DNA of 41,559 bases from an uncultured Pseudomonadales bacterium (GTDB lineage: Bacteria; Pseudomonadota; Gammaproteobacteria; Pseudomonadales; Azotimanducaceae): contig CAJJAQ010000060.1 in NCBI GenBank assembly GCA_905182095.1, positions 1 to 41,559 on the forward strand, read 5' to 3'. Shown here piece after piece: positions 1 to 8,117 of this stretch (position 1 is its first letter; each line of letters opens with the position of its first letter). The notes beneath the pieces are model-generated. The model saw only the letters and a list, made by a program, of their open reading frames with translations, did no database searches and was not told the DNA's origin. A program made the position numbers and the translations under genes.

Positions 1-781
1 GATTGCATCGCCTTTAGCATTTGCTGATGAAAAAGAAATACTCCAAGCAATGGGCGCACAGCCCGGATCTCTCGGACCAGTAAATTGCAAAATCGCCTAC
101 CTAGTAGATCGAGATGCTGCAGCGCTAGCGGACTTTGTCTGCGGCGCCAACGAAGATGGCGTACATTTTACTGGCGCAAATTGGCACCGAGATTGCCCAC
201 TGGATGTTGCGCAAGTAGTTGATGCTAGAAATGTAGTTGAAGGCGATATGGCACCAGATGGTGAGGGCACAATCGAGTTCTTGCGAGGCATTGAAGTCGG
301 ACATATTTTCCAACTAGATAAGGCCTATAGCGAACCCTTAGAAGCATCTGTTTTAGACAGCGAAGGCATTAGCCAAATTCCAATCATGGGTTGCTATGGC
401 ATGGGTGTGACACGCCTAGTGGCCGCAGTGATTGAACAAAACAATGATGAAAATGGCATTTTGTGGCCGCAACCTTTGACCCCTTTCGACTTACACATCG
501 TTGCTTTGAATTCACAAAAATCAGAGGCCGTAAGAGAGGCCGCCGAAGGGCTCTATAATGAGGCAATAGCTGCAGGTCTTGAAGTTTTACTGGACGATAG
601 AGCCGAACGCCCCGGTGTAAAGTTTGCTGATGCTGACCTCATCGGTATCCCCCAGCGATTAGTAGTAGGCGACAGAGGGTTAAAGAGTAGTGTTGTTGAG
701 TACAAGCAACGCCATGAAAAAGAAGCCGTTGAGCTGCCATTGGATAAAGCATTAACTGAGGTCTGCGCACGACTCACGTAA
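1..781 (+). CDS. proS: Prolyl-tRNA synthetase, C-terminal part (5' end outside window)
   Basis: Charges tRNA-Pro with proline in the cytoplasm. The reading frame is open from the first bases of the window, so the ATG at 50 is internal and the N-terminal half is missing. What remains is the end of the inserted editing (YbaK-like) domain, then class II motif 3 (GCYGMGVTRLVAAVIEQ), then the anticodon-binding domain, which starts near LHIVALN and contains DDRAERPGVKFADADLIGIP. The C-terminus is intact and ends in a TAA. A perfect stem-loop follows at 855-876. In Pseudomonas-type genomes proS lies close to thioredoxin, BrkB, arsC and wrbA genes, as here. Identification is secure. Confidence 0.96.
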   Translation, partial: IASPLAFADEKEILQAMGAQPGSLGPVNCKIAYLVDRDAAALADFVCGANEDGVHFTGANWHRDCPLDVAQVVDARNVVEGDMAPDGEGTIEFLRGIEVGHIFQLDKAYSEPLEASVLDSEGISQIPIMGCYGMGVTRLVAAVIEQNNDENGILWPQPLTPFDLHIVALNSQKSEAVREAAEGLYNEAIAAGLEVLLDDRAERPGVKFADADLIGIPQRLVVGDRGLKSSVVEYKQRHEKEAVELPLDKALTEVCARLT

Positions 782-854
782 CTAAGAAAATTCGCGAGGA
801 CGTACTCCAAACTAGATAGAAAACTAGATAGCAGATAGTAGCACCAAGCATTGT

Positions 855-876
855 CCGCGCTGTTTGATCAGCGCGG
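855..876 (+). terminator. Stem-loop downstream of proS
   Basis: CCGCGCTG and CAGCGCGG form a perfect 8-bp GC-rich stem around a 6-nt loop, 74 bp after the proS stop. There is no clean T-run after it, so it may be a weak terminator or an mRNA-end stabiliser rather than a classic intrinsic terminator. Confidence 0.45.
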
Positions 877-921
877 CAACCACAGCTCCCTAACAAAGTT
901 TTGCCTACGTAGGTTTTCTAT

Positions 922-991
922 TTACCGCCACCTAGTTGCCGCCACATAGTTACCGCCACCTAGTTAACCCCACCTATTTACCGCCACTTAG
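922..991. repeat. Five-unit 14-bp degenerate tandem repeat
   Basis: Five consecutive 14-bp units with consensus TTACCGCCACCTAG lie end to end (922-935, 936-949, 950-963, 964-977, 978-991), each differing from consensus at zero to three positions. They occupy the gap between the convergent ends of proS and the TlpA-like gene. Two other gaps in this window have 14-bp arrays with unrelated units. Confidence 0.85.
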
Positions 992-999
992 GCATGCAT

Positions 1000-1494
1000 C
1001 TATAGACTGGCTTCAATGGTTTCGGCGGTCTGCGGACCAACCAAAACTTTATGTACCTCACCTTGCGGCGAAATAATCACTGTCATAGGCAGCACTTCAG
1101 CTGCTGCGTAGCCAACAAGAACCTGAGGGTCATCAACCAGAACAGGGAACTCAATGCCCATTTCACCAATCAAATCGGTTAATTCCTGCCCTTCCAAATA
1201 GTCAAAATTCACGCCGAGTACGAATATAGGCTCGCCCTCTTGACGTTGGTGCAAAATATTCAATTCAGGAATTTCTTCTCGGCAAGGTCTGCACCAATCG
1301 GCCCAATAGTTGATCAACACCCAGTTACCACGTAACTCAGACAGTTGCATCTGCGACCCATCGGCAACTCGATAGCTAGGTTCTTTCGCACAACCTGATA
1401 GCCCTAAGAGCGCTACAAAAAAAATTACTTTGAGGCCAAGGCCTAGCTTTAAGAAAGCAGAATTATTCAATCTATTACTCACAAATACTGACAA
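1000..1494 (-). CDS. TlpA-like thioredoxin-fold lipoprotein
   Basis: A 164-residue predicted envelope thiol-disulfide protein. Residues 20-34 are hydrophobic and end in the lipobox LSGC, with Cys35 as the likely lipidated residue, so it should be anchored to a membrane and face the periplasm. The thioredoxin-like domain follows, with the redox motif WCRPC (Cys68, Cys71) and the family cis-proline region LPMTVII. The family (TlpA/ResA/AhpC-TSA type) reduces periplasmic disulfides, for example during cytochrome c maturation, but the partner cannot be told from sequence. It is co-directional with the YihY-family gene, 59 bp downstream of that gene's stop. Confidence 0.85.
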   Translation of the reverse strand: MSVFVSNRLNNSAFLKLGLGLKVIFFVALLGLSGCAKEPSYRVADGSQMQLSELRGNWVLINYWADWCRPCREEIPELNILHQRQEGEPIFVLGVNFDYLEGQELTDLIGEMGIEFPVLVDDPQVLVGYAAAEVLPMTVIISPQGEVHKVLVGPQTAETIEASL

Positions 1495-1553
1495 AATTTG
1501 GGCTTAGAATCTGAGCTAACTCATAGCAGCCGCCCCCAGAAGATAGATACCAC

Positions 1554-2798
1554 TTAGTCTGTGAATATCTCATCAAGACTTAACGATAAATGGGCTTCAC
1601 CATACTCAACCAAGGACAACAAAGAGCGCTCAAGAGCTGGAAAGTCAGAACTAGCACTCAAGCTTTCCTTAGTAACGTGTTCAGGGAAAATTTGTACTAG
1701 TTGCCATAGAGTAACCGTCTTTAGATCTCGACCCAAGCGCCAGCGCTGATCCTCGTCAAGCTTTATCAGGTTAAGCCGCTGAAGGGCCGACACAACATCA
1801 CGCCATTGATTGGCGGCAAAATGACCAGCAGCACGCAAGCGGCCCTCATCAACACCCTCGCCACGGACGTGGGCAAGGCGTACTAGATTTAACAAGCGCA
1901 AGGCTTTGACAATGGTCGGCTCGGACGAGGCTAAATCCATGGATCCCATGGCAATGGAGCGAACGAAAACAGCCCCAGCCAAAACAATTACCCAAACCAA
2001 ATAAAGCCATATTAAAAATATGGGCAAGGCCGCGAAGGCACCATAAATGGCATCATAAAAAAAGTTCTTCGACGCTTCGGTATAGAGGAAGAATGCGATC
2101 TTAAAAATAATCGCAGTAGCAACGCCACCATAAAAGCCATGTAACACTGAGACCTTACAATTTGGCACCACCACGTAGAGCGCGGTAAAACCAAGCGCCG
2201 TAAGTAAAACGGGTAAGTAGGTGAGTAAAGTTTTCCCCAACGTCCATGTTTCAAGGTCGGAAATCAGTGGAATACTGAGCAAGTAGGCGCTGACTAACAT
2301 GGCACTGACAATGGCTACCGGGCCAAGTGATAGGATGCCCCAATAAACTAAAACACGGTGCAGACTCCATCTAGGCGCCTCTACCTGCCATATATTGTTG
2401 AACTGTTTTTCTACCGCCACCAACATCAATAAAGATGTAATCAATAGCCCAATAACACCCGCCGCCGTCAGAGTAGTAGCCCGGTCGGCAAATTCTAAGA
2501 GCTTTTCCTGCACCAAGGTTGATCCTGCGGGCAAAAAATTCTGGAAAAGAAAGTTTTGAAAATCCTGTCCCAAAACCGCAAATTCAGGCAGTAAAGAAAA
2601 GAACAATAAGGTCACCGTCATTAGAGGAACAACAGCGAAAAGGGTCGTGTAAGTAAGTGCTGCTGCCGAGGTCAGACAGTCGTAGCGAATAAGTTGCTGT
2701 CCAAGTAGCGACAGATGTTGGAGGGCAGCGGGAAAAAAGCGCTGTCCTAATCTTGGACTAATCAATTGGCGGTTATCACTGGCGTCATTCTTACTCAT
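1554..2798 (-). CDS. YihY/BrkB family inner-membrane protein
   Basis: A 414-residue polytopic membrane protein of the YihY/virulence factor BrkB family, historically mislabelled ribonuclease BN. The hallmark N-terminal segment LTYTTLFAVVPLMTVTLLFF follows a short cytoplasmic stretch. About six hydrophobic helices run to residue ~290, then a soluble C-terminal extension of ~120 residues resembles a winged-helix-like region. The biochemical function of the family is not established. It is divergently transcribed from arsC across a 39-bp gap, so the two promoters must overlap or lie inside the coding ends. Confidence 0.88.
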   Translation of the reverse strand: MSKNDASDNRQLISPRLGQRFFPAALQHLSLLGQQLIRYDCLTSAAALTYTTLFAVVPLMTVTLLFFSLLPEFAVLGQDFQNFLFQNFLPAGSTLVQEKLLEFADRATTLTAAGVIGLLITSLLMLVAVEKQFNNIWQVEAPRWSLHRVLVYWGILSLGPVAIVSAMLVSAYLLSIPLISDLETWTLGKTLLTYLPVLLTALGFTALYVVVPNCKVSVLHGFYGGVATAIIFKIAFFLYTEASKNFFYDAIYGAFAALPIFLIWLYLVWVIVLAGAVFVRSIAMGSMDLASSEPTIVKALRLLNLVRLAHVRGEGVDEGRLRAAGHFAANQWRDVVSALQRLNLIKLDEDQRWRLGRDLKTVTLWQLVQIFPEHVTKESLSASSDFPALERSLLSLVEYGEAHLSLSLDEIFTD

Positions 2799-2837
2799 GC
2801 CTATACTGTACCCTTCATTCCTATTAACTAAAGCTCA

Positions 2838-3188
2838 ATGCCGAATTACGTTATTTATCACAATCCAAGCTGCTCAAAATCTCGTGCCACCCTTGCGCTG
2901 CTTCAAGAGAACAACCTGGAACCAGAAATTATCGAGTACCTGGACAACCCGCCTAGCACAGAAGAGGTCGAGCATATTTTGGCCCTACTCAAATATCAGC
3001 CCATTGAACTGATGCGTACAAACGAGGCAACATTTACCAGCCTCAACCTAGCTGCTCCGACAACCACTAATAAACAGTTAGTTGAGGCGATGGTCGGTAA
3101 CCCAATCCTGATAGAACGACCAATCGTTTTACGCGGCAATCAAGCCATTATTGGTCGACCACCTGAACGAGTACTGGACCTAATATGA
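2838..3188 (+). CDS. arsC: ArsC/YfgD family arsenate reductase-like protein
   Basis: A 116-residue glutaredoxin-coupled ArsC-fold protein. The N-terminal YHNPSCSKSR motif carries the candidate catalytic Cys12. Downstream basic residues in LMRTNE and in IERPIV match arginines that stabilise the oxyanion in ArsC. The family reduces arsenate to arsenite using glutathione and glutaredoxin, but the YfgD branch seen here is chromosomal and not linked to arsB/arsR, so a role in arsenic resistance is not shown. It overlaps wrbA by four bases (ATGA), so translation is probably coupled. First gene of a three-gene operon. Confidence 0.88.
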   Translation: MPNYVIYHNPSCSKSRATLALLQENNLEPEIIEYLDNPPSTEEVEHILALLKYQPIELMRTNEATFTSLNLAAPTTTNKQLVEAMVGNPILIERPIVLRGNQAIIGRPPERVLDLI

Positions 3189-3799
3189 GCACAAACCCAT
3201 ACATCCTTATTCTCTACTATTCTCGCACCCAAGGGACACAAAACCTTGCCTTACACATGGGCCGCGGCGTCGACAAAGTTGCTGGCATAGAGACCAGAAT
3301 TCGCACCGTACCACCTGTTAGTAGCGTCGCGGAGCGCACAGCGCCATCAGTACCCGACGAAGGTGCGATTTTTTGCACTAAAGAGGACTTAGCTGAGTGC
3401 AGTGGCTTAGCCCTGGGTAGCGCCACCCGTTTTGGCAATATGGCGGCGCCAATGAAATATTTTTTAGACAGCACTGCAGATCTTTGGGCAGGACAGCAGT
3501 TAGTCGGTAAACCGGCCAGCGTATTTTGTTCCACCGGGTCACTTCACGGCGGCCAAGAATCTACTTTGCTGACCATGATGGTGCCACTGCTACATCACGG
3601 CATGGTTATTCAAGGACTTCCTTACAGCCATCCTGAGCTAAACACCACCCAGACAGGGGGCACACCTTACGGTGTGACTCATGTTCAAGGCAAAGACCAC
3701 AGCAGTGCTGCGGTGCTGTCTAAGGAAGAAGCCGCATTAGCTGAAGCCGCAGGCCAACAGTTGGCTGAACTTGCATTAAAAATTAGAGGAGTGTCCTAG
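3185..3799 (+). CDS. wrbA: NAD(P)H:quinone oxidoreductase, WrbA type IV
   Basis: A 204-residue flavodoxin-fold enzyme. The FMN phosphate loop is YYSRTQGTQNLA near the N-terminus and the isoalloxazine contact region is GSATRFGNMAAPMKYFLD. WrbA enzymes reduce quinones by two electrons using NAD(P)H and limit oxidative cycling. The start ATG overlaps the arsC stop, and the TAG stop overlaps the GTG start of the next gene by one base, so the three genes form a tight operon. Length is typical for the family. Confidence 0.93.
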   Translation: MSTNPYILILYYSRTQGTQNLALHMGRGVDKVAGIETRIRTVPPVSSVAERTAPSVPDEGAIFCTKEDLAECSGLALGSATRFGNMAAPMKYFLDSTADLWAGQQLVGKPASVFCSTGSLHGGQESTLLTMMVPLLHHGMVIQGLPYSHPELNTTQTGGTPYGVTHVQGKDHSSAAVLSKEEAALAEAAGQQLAELALKIRGVS

Positions 3800-4155
3800 T
3801 GAAAGGCTGGTTGTTTATCATACTTGTGATGTTGGGATCGCTTATTTCACTGACCGGTCTCAGACAATTTTTTATCGAGCCACTGGCCACACCATCGGTC
3901 AATGCAGTTTGGTTTCTGCTACAGATAGCACCGCTTTTGTTAACCATCCCCGGTGTCATACGAGGCCAGCTGAAAAGTATGTTTTTACTTTGCATGGTCA
4001 GCACGCTGTATTTCATACACGGAATATTAGTGATATTCGACCCGGCATTATTTTGGTTCGGCACAGCGGAGTTGTTCTTTTCTCTCGCTGTTTGCCTTGT
4101 CAGTGCATTATTTGTGCGCAAGCTGCGAGAGTTTAACGGGCCACCAGAAGAGTAG
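3799..4155 (+). CDS. DUF2069 family membrane protein
   Basis: A 118-residue protein of four predicted membrane helices and almost nothing else: helix 1 at residues 3-22, then segments near 32-52, 58-78 and 83-105. It starts with GTG, supported by an AGAGGAG ribosome-binding site ending 8 bp upstream, and overlaps the wrbA stop by one base. DUF2069 proteins are commonly found after arsC-wrbA in gammaproteobacteria. Their function is unknown; linkage suggests a membrane partner of quinone or thiol redox chemistry, which is inference only. Confidence 0.85.
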   Translation: MKGWLFIILVMLGSLISLTGLRQFFIEPLATPSVNAVWFLLQIAPLLLTIPGVIRGQLKSMFLLCMVSTLYFIHGILVIFDPALFWFGTAELFFSLAVCLVSALFVRKLREFNGPPEE

Positions 4156-4188
4156 ATTCTAACGCTACAACCTGATTTTACTAACACC

Positions 4189-4263
4189 AAGCCTAAGTCC
4201 AAGCCCAAGCCCAAGTCCAAGTCCAAGCCCAAGTTTGGACTTAGATTTAGACTTAGATTGGGG
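4189..4263. repeat. Inverted array of hexanucleotide repeats
   Basis: Eight head-to-tail hexamers of the form AAGYCY (AAGCCT, AAGTCC, AAGCCC and so on, 4189-4236) are followed by four related hexamers in the opposite orientation (4237-4260). The two blocks can pair: CTAAGTCCAA at 4193-4202 is exactly complementary to TTGGACTTAG at 4235-4244. The element lies between the convergent 3' ends of the DUF2069 and SulP genes, so it may act as a two-way terminator. Confidence 0.8.
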
Positions 4264-4320
4264 ATTAAACCAGACGGTTCAAAAAGCAGGCTGCTATTGG
4301 CGTGAGCAGTAACTTTCTCT

Positions 4321-5886
4321 TTAACCTAAAGTATCTTCAGCAATAAAATAGCGAGGATCTTCAATCACGTTCACTTCCACCAAACTTCCGGCCTTTCTCA
4401 ACAAACGCTTACACTCAGCGCTCAGATGTACCAGATGCAAAGTCTTGCCACAATTCAAGTAACGCTCAGCTAGGGTATCTATAGCCTCCAAGCCAGAGTG
4501 ATCACAAACCCGCGACCCGGCAAAATCTACAACCACGTCGTCGTTAGCCATTGTTGGATCGAAACGGTCTAAAAAAGACGTTACTGAACCAAAAAAGAGT
4601 GGCCCATGCACAGCGTAAACCGTTGAACCTTTGTGATCTTCACGGGCCTCAACATGCACTTGTTTAGCGTGCTCCCAGGCGAATACTAGCGCTGAAACAA
4701 TCACCCCAACAATAACGGCTACGGCTAAATCAGTGGCCACAGTTACAGCAGAAACCAGCACCAAAACCAGTGCATCACTCTTTGGCACTTTGCGAATTAC
4801 CCGGAAGCTACTCCATTCAAAGGTTCCGATAACCACAATAAACATCACACCTATTAGCGCAGCAAGAGGAATTTGTTCGATAAGAGGCGATGCCACCAAA
4901 ATGAACAGTAAGAGGAATAACGCAGCAGAAATGCCAGACAAACGCCCCCGCCCACCAGAATTCACGTTGATCATACTTTGACCAATCATGGCACAGCCAC
5001 CCATACCACCGAACATACCGGTGACAGTATTGCCAATGCCTTGAGCAACACATTCTTTGTTGCCGCGGCCACGAGATTCAGTAATTTCGTCAACTAAGCG
5101 CAATGTCAGCAGTGACTCAATCAAACCTATTGCAGCTAAAATTACTGCATAGGGAAAGATGATTGTCAGTGTCTCAAAATTAAATGGCACAGATGGAATA
5201 TGAAAAGCAGGTAAACCACCGCTAATGGACGCAATGTCGCCCACTACGCGAGTATCCAAGTCTTGTGATACCACCAACAAACTAACCACAACAATGGCCA
5301 CTAGCGAGGAAGGCACCGCTGTTGTCAGCTTGGGCAGAAAGTGAATAATCAGCATGGTCAGGAACACTAGGCCAATTAACATAACGAGCTGGCTGTCTTC
5401 CAACCAAGCAACATCAAGAATACTGCCTTGCATAAAGGTGCCGGCTAACCAACCGGGTTCGCCGACAACACCAAACTGACTTAACTGGGCCAGAAAAATC
5501 ACTATGGCCAAACCGTTTACAAATCCCAACATGACTGGGTGGGGAACCATCCGGATAAATTTGCCGAGACGGAAAACCCCGGCCAATATTTGTAGAATGC
5601 CCATCAGCACAACCGTGGCAAACAAGTACTCCACCCCATGATCAGCAACTAACGCAACCATAACCACCGCTAACGCGCCTGTGGCGCCAGAAATCATACC
5701 TGGCCGGCCGCCAATACATGCTGTTATCAACCCCACCATAAAGGCCGCATATAAACCCACTAAGGGTTGAACCCCGGCGACAAAAGCAAATGCTACGGCC
5801 TCGGGCACTAAGGCCAAAGCCACGGTCAATCCGGATAGAATATCATTCCTTGCAGAAGCGCTTCTGCTAGGTAGGAGGTCGATCAT
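4321..5886 (-). CDS. SulP family anion transporter with STAS domain
   Basis: A 521-residue inner-membrane transporter. The N-terminal signature is close to the family start ([22 protein letters not shown]), followed by 10-14 membrane segments to about residue 400. The cytoplasmic STAS domain is in the last ~110 residues ([20 protein letters not shown]). Bacterial SulP proteins move sulfate, bicarbonate or dicarboxylates, usually with Na+ or H+. The substrate cannot be read from sequence; no carbonic anhydrase or sulfate genes are adjacent. It is monocistronic, and the upstream 277 bp contains nothing I recognise. Confidence 0.92.
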   Translation of the reverse strand: MIDLLPSRSASARNDILSGLTVALALVPEAVAFAFVAGVQPLVGLYAAFMVGLITACIGGRPGMISGATGALAVVMVALVADHGVEYLFATVVLMGILQILAGVFRLGKFIRMVPHPVMLGFVNGLAIVIFLAQLSQFGVVGEPGWLAGTFMQGSILDVAWLEDSQLVMLIGLVFLTMLIIHFLPKLTTAVPSSLVAIVVVSLLVVSQDLDTRVVGDIASISGGLPAFHIPSVPFNFETLTIIFPYAVILAAIGLIESLLTLRLVDEITESRGRGNKECVAQGIGNTVTGMFGGMGGCAMIGQSMINVNSGGRGRLSGISAALFLLLFILVASPLIEQIPLAALIGVMFIVVIGTFEWSSFRVIRKVPKSDALVLVLVSAVTVATDLAVAVIVGVIVSALVFAWEHAKQVHVEAREDHKGSTVYAVHGPLFFGSVTSFLDRFDPTMANDDVVVDFAGSRVCDHSGLEAIDTLAERYLNCGKTLHLVHLSAECKRLLRKAGSLVEVNVIEDPRYFIAEDTLG

Positions 5887-6163
5887 ATAGTTCTCATAGG
5901 AAATAGATGTCCTTGGCGCACCTTACATAGGCCACCTAGAACGGCAAAAAATAGGAAACTTCCAAGCAAGGCTATTATTCAGCCTGTTGGTGAAGGCGGG
6001 CATATTAGGCCATGCACCGAATGGACACAACGAAGAAGCCGAATTAGTCGGGCATTTACCCATCAGATGACGCAAACGGCGGTAATGACCGCGCTAGGAT
6101 GAAAACAAGCCTGATGTAGATGACTTCTATGACTGACCTGACGCCGTCACAAGTTAAAGCTGG

Positions 6164-6952
6164 CTAACAGAGAATTTCAAAATGATCCTCTTGTACCACC
6201 CCAAAATGCTCCCACTGACCAGCATCGCTCCCATCTAACGTTACCACTGTCCACTTATCCCCCAGCACCTGAGTATTCGGCGACCCCATGGCCACAATAG
6301 GCTCTATTGCCAGCACCATACCGGTCTTGAGTAGGATGCCAGCCTCGGCTTTACCGTAATTGGCGATATACGGCTCTTCGTGGAGATCCTTACCAAGGCC
6401 ATGTCCACCATATTCGCGCACTAAACTATAAGGCGAGGCGTCGATAACCGCCTGTACTGCCGCAGAGATATCCCCGACGCGATTACCGGCATGAGCTTTA
6501 TTGATGCCCGCCATTAACGCCGCGTACATAGTTTTTGAGAATTTTGCGCGCTCAGGATGTGTGGCCTCACCGCCAACAATATAAGTGCGCGCTGCGTCCG
6601 AGTGATAGCAGCGCCAGCAAGCACCCGAATCAATCGTGATGATGTCGCCTGCTTGTAGTTTCCGTTGATCAGGAATGCCATGCACCACTTCACTATTCAG
6701 CGCAGTACAAATGGTGCCGGGGAAGCCGTGGAAGCCCTTAAATGAAGGTGTGGCCCCTTCGCTGCGGATAACGTGTTCTGCCGCCGCGTCGAGTTCCAGC
6801 AAAGAAACGCCGGGTTCAACCATTTGCCCAACTATTGCGTGGGTTTTCGCCAGAATTTGGCCCGCCTTACGCATCAATTCAATTTCGACTGCAGATTTAA
6901 CCACTGGCGCTACTCCCGAACCTTGAGCGTGGACAAATACGTGATCGCCCAA
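6164..6952 (-). CDS. map: Type I methionine aminopeptidase
   Basis: Removes the initiator methionine from nascent proteins. All five metal ligands of the family are present (Asp108, Asp119, His184, Glu217, Glu248 in the longest frame) as well as the substrate-positioning His91 in VVHGIP; spacing matches E. coli MAP. The longest frame starts with TTG at 6952, but a GTG at 6904 is preceded by GGGAG eight bases upstream and gives a protein (246 aa) starting in the usual place, just before the AVEIELMRKAG motif, so I favour 6904. It is not next to rpsB, so it may be a second, stand-alone copy. Confidence 0.93.
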   Translation of the reverse strand: MGDHVFVHAQGSGVAPVVKSAVEIELMRKAGQILAKTHAIVGQMVEPGVSLLELDAAAEHVIRSEGATPSFKGFHGFPGTICTALNSEVVHGIPDQRKLQAGDIITIDSGACWRCYHSDAARTYIVGGEATHPERAKFSKTMYAALMAGINKAHAGNRVGDISAAVQAVIDASPYSLVREYGGHGLGKDLHEEPYIANYGKAEAGILLKTGMVLAIEPIVAMGSPNTQVLGDKWTVVTLDGSDAGQWEHFGVVQEDHFEILC

Positions 6953-7044
6953 CCATTCTCTTGTGCAGATTTTAGTGAGGGTTTTTATAGGTTTTGAGGG
7001 GGGGATTTAGCCCATTTAAAATCCATCAATGCAACCGTAAACAA

Positions 7045-7518
7045 CTAGCCAAAAATATCTTCACGGGTCCAACTTAAAAGGTTTGCCCAAACCTCATCCA
7101 TGTAAGGCGCCCATTTTTCAAACATAGGCGATCGAGCAGCGGCGTCCGAGTAACCTTTTTCCAATTTCAAATAGTGATACATAAACGCCGACACACGGAA
7201 ATTGACCACACAGTGAACGAATATATTACTTACGCTAGTTTGGTCTTCTAAGCCACGCATTAACCTGATGAACCGAGCCACATCCGCTGGTCTTGGCGTT
7301 TTAAAGTTAACGGGTAAGTGGATATAGGTCATGCCTAAACTAGTGACTAAAGTACCTTCGTTAGACAGCGCATGCTCAGAATCTGCCATAGCCAAATTTA
7401 TAACAACGTCATAGCCTGCCGCCGCAACATTAGCGAACTCATCAGCCTTAGGTTGTCCAGCAGTGCCTACAGTAGCGGTGAGTTGAACAAAATTAGTGAT
7501 ATGAGCCAGTTTAGACAT
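7045..7518 (-). CDS. DUF442 / beta-lactamase hydrolase-like phosphatase-fold protein
   Basis: A 157-residue protein resembling the DUF442 (BLH phosphatase-like) family, which has a tyrosine-phosphatase fold. The signature loop reads VHCVVNFRVSAF: Cys103 and Arg108 are separated by four residues instead of the five of true HCX5R phosphatases, and the general-acid Asp is not obvious. This spacing seems to be a family trait rather than a mutation, so phosphatase activity is doubtful. A strong AGGAGGG ribosome-binding site precedes the ATG. No operon partner. Confidence 0.75.
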   Translation of the reverse strand: MSKLAHITNFVQLTATVGTAGQPKADEFANVAAAGYDVVINLAMADSEHALSNEGTLVTSLGMTYIHLPVNFKTPRPADVARFIRLMRGLEDQTSVSNIFVHCVVNFRVSAFMYHYLKLEKGYSDAAARSPMFEKWAPYMDEVWANLLSWTREDIFG

Positions 7519-7700
7519 AAAGCCCTCCTAAATAGCATGCTAGCAATATTGTTGTTGCAGACAGCAATGGGCTGAGTGCCAACAGATCCTATTAACTGAG
7601 AATTTCCCCAAAAGCGATTAGCAATAGCGATTCAGTCTGGCCTCTTAGAATTAGCGCAAATCTGCATTTGTACGACCGGTGGCAACCAGTAAGCATCTAA

Positions 7701-8039
7701 TCAGTGGATTATCGGTTCCTCGGTCTCTATCAAAACCGCTTCTTCTTCCTCAATACTTTGCACCGCATAACGCTTGGTCACTACATCACCAGCGAGGATA
7801 TCGGGTAACTGCTGCAAAAAATCGTCCATGTGCTTAGTTTCAAAATGGGACTGTAGCGCGTCCAAGCTCTCCCACTCCTGAAACAGCATCAACGTATTGG
7901 GGTCAGCTAGTCCAACATAAAAATCATAGCTAACACAGCCGGACTCTAGCCTTGACGCTTCCACCATGTTTTTCGCCATGGATATAGCTTGATCACGGCA
8001 TTCCGGGCGAACTGGAATGCTTCCTTGAACAATAATCAC
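7701..8039 (-). CDS. Antibiotic biosynthesis monooxygenase (ABM) domain protein
   Basis: A 112-residue single ABM-domain protein of the YgiN/quinol monooxygenase-like group. Features are the N-terminal strand IIVQGSIPV, the CVSYDFYVGL strand, and LFQEWESLDALQSHFETKHM with the conserved His. Family members are dimeric ferredoxin-like folds that oxidise quinols or small phenols without cofactors, though many have unknown substrates. Translation appears to start at GTG (8039). The acidic tail after residue ~97 (EEEEAVLIETEEP) is longer than usual. Confidence 0.8.
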   Translation of the reverse strand: MIIVQGSIPVRPECRDQAISMAKNMVEASRLESGCVSYDFYVGLADPNTLMLFQEWESLDALQSHFETKHMDDFLQQLPDILAGDVVTKRYAVQSIEEEEAVLIETEEPIIH

Positions 8040-8117
8040 TACTTTCTTCTACTCCAAAATCTGCAGGTTATACCTGATAAATGTGCCTATGCCGAGGGTC
8101 AAATACGGCAATAATCG

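Noticed and set aside
3783-4232. 149-codon minus-strand frame with a GLDLDLGLGL start
   Set aside because: The repetitive start is the translation of the hexamer array and the rest is antisense to the DUF2069 gene.
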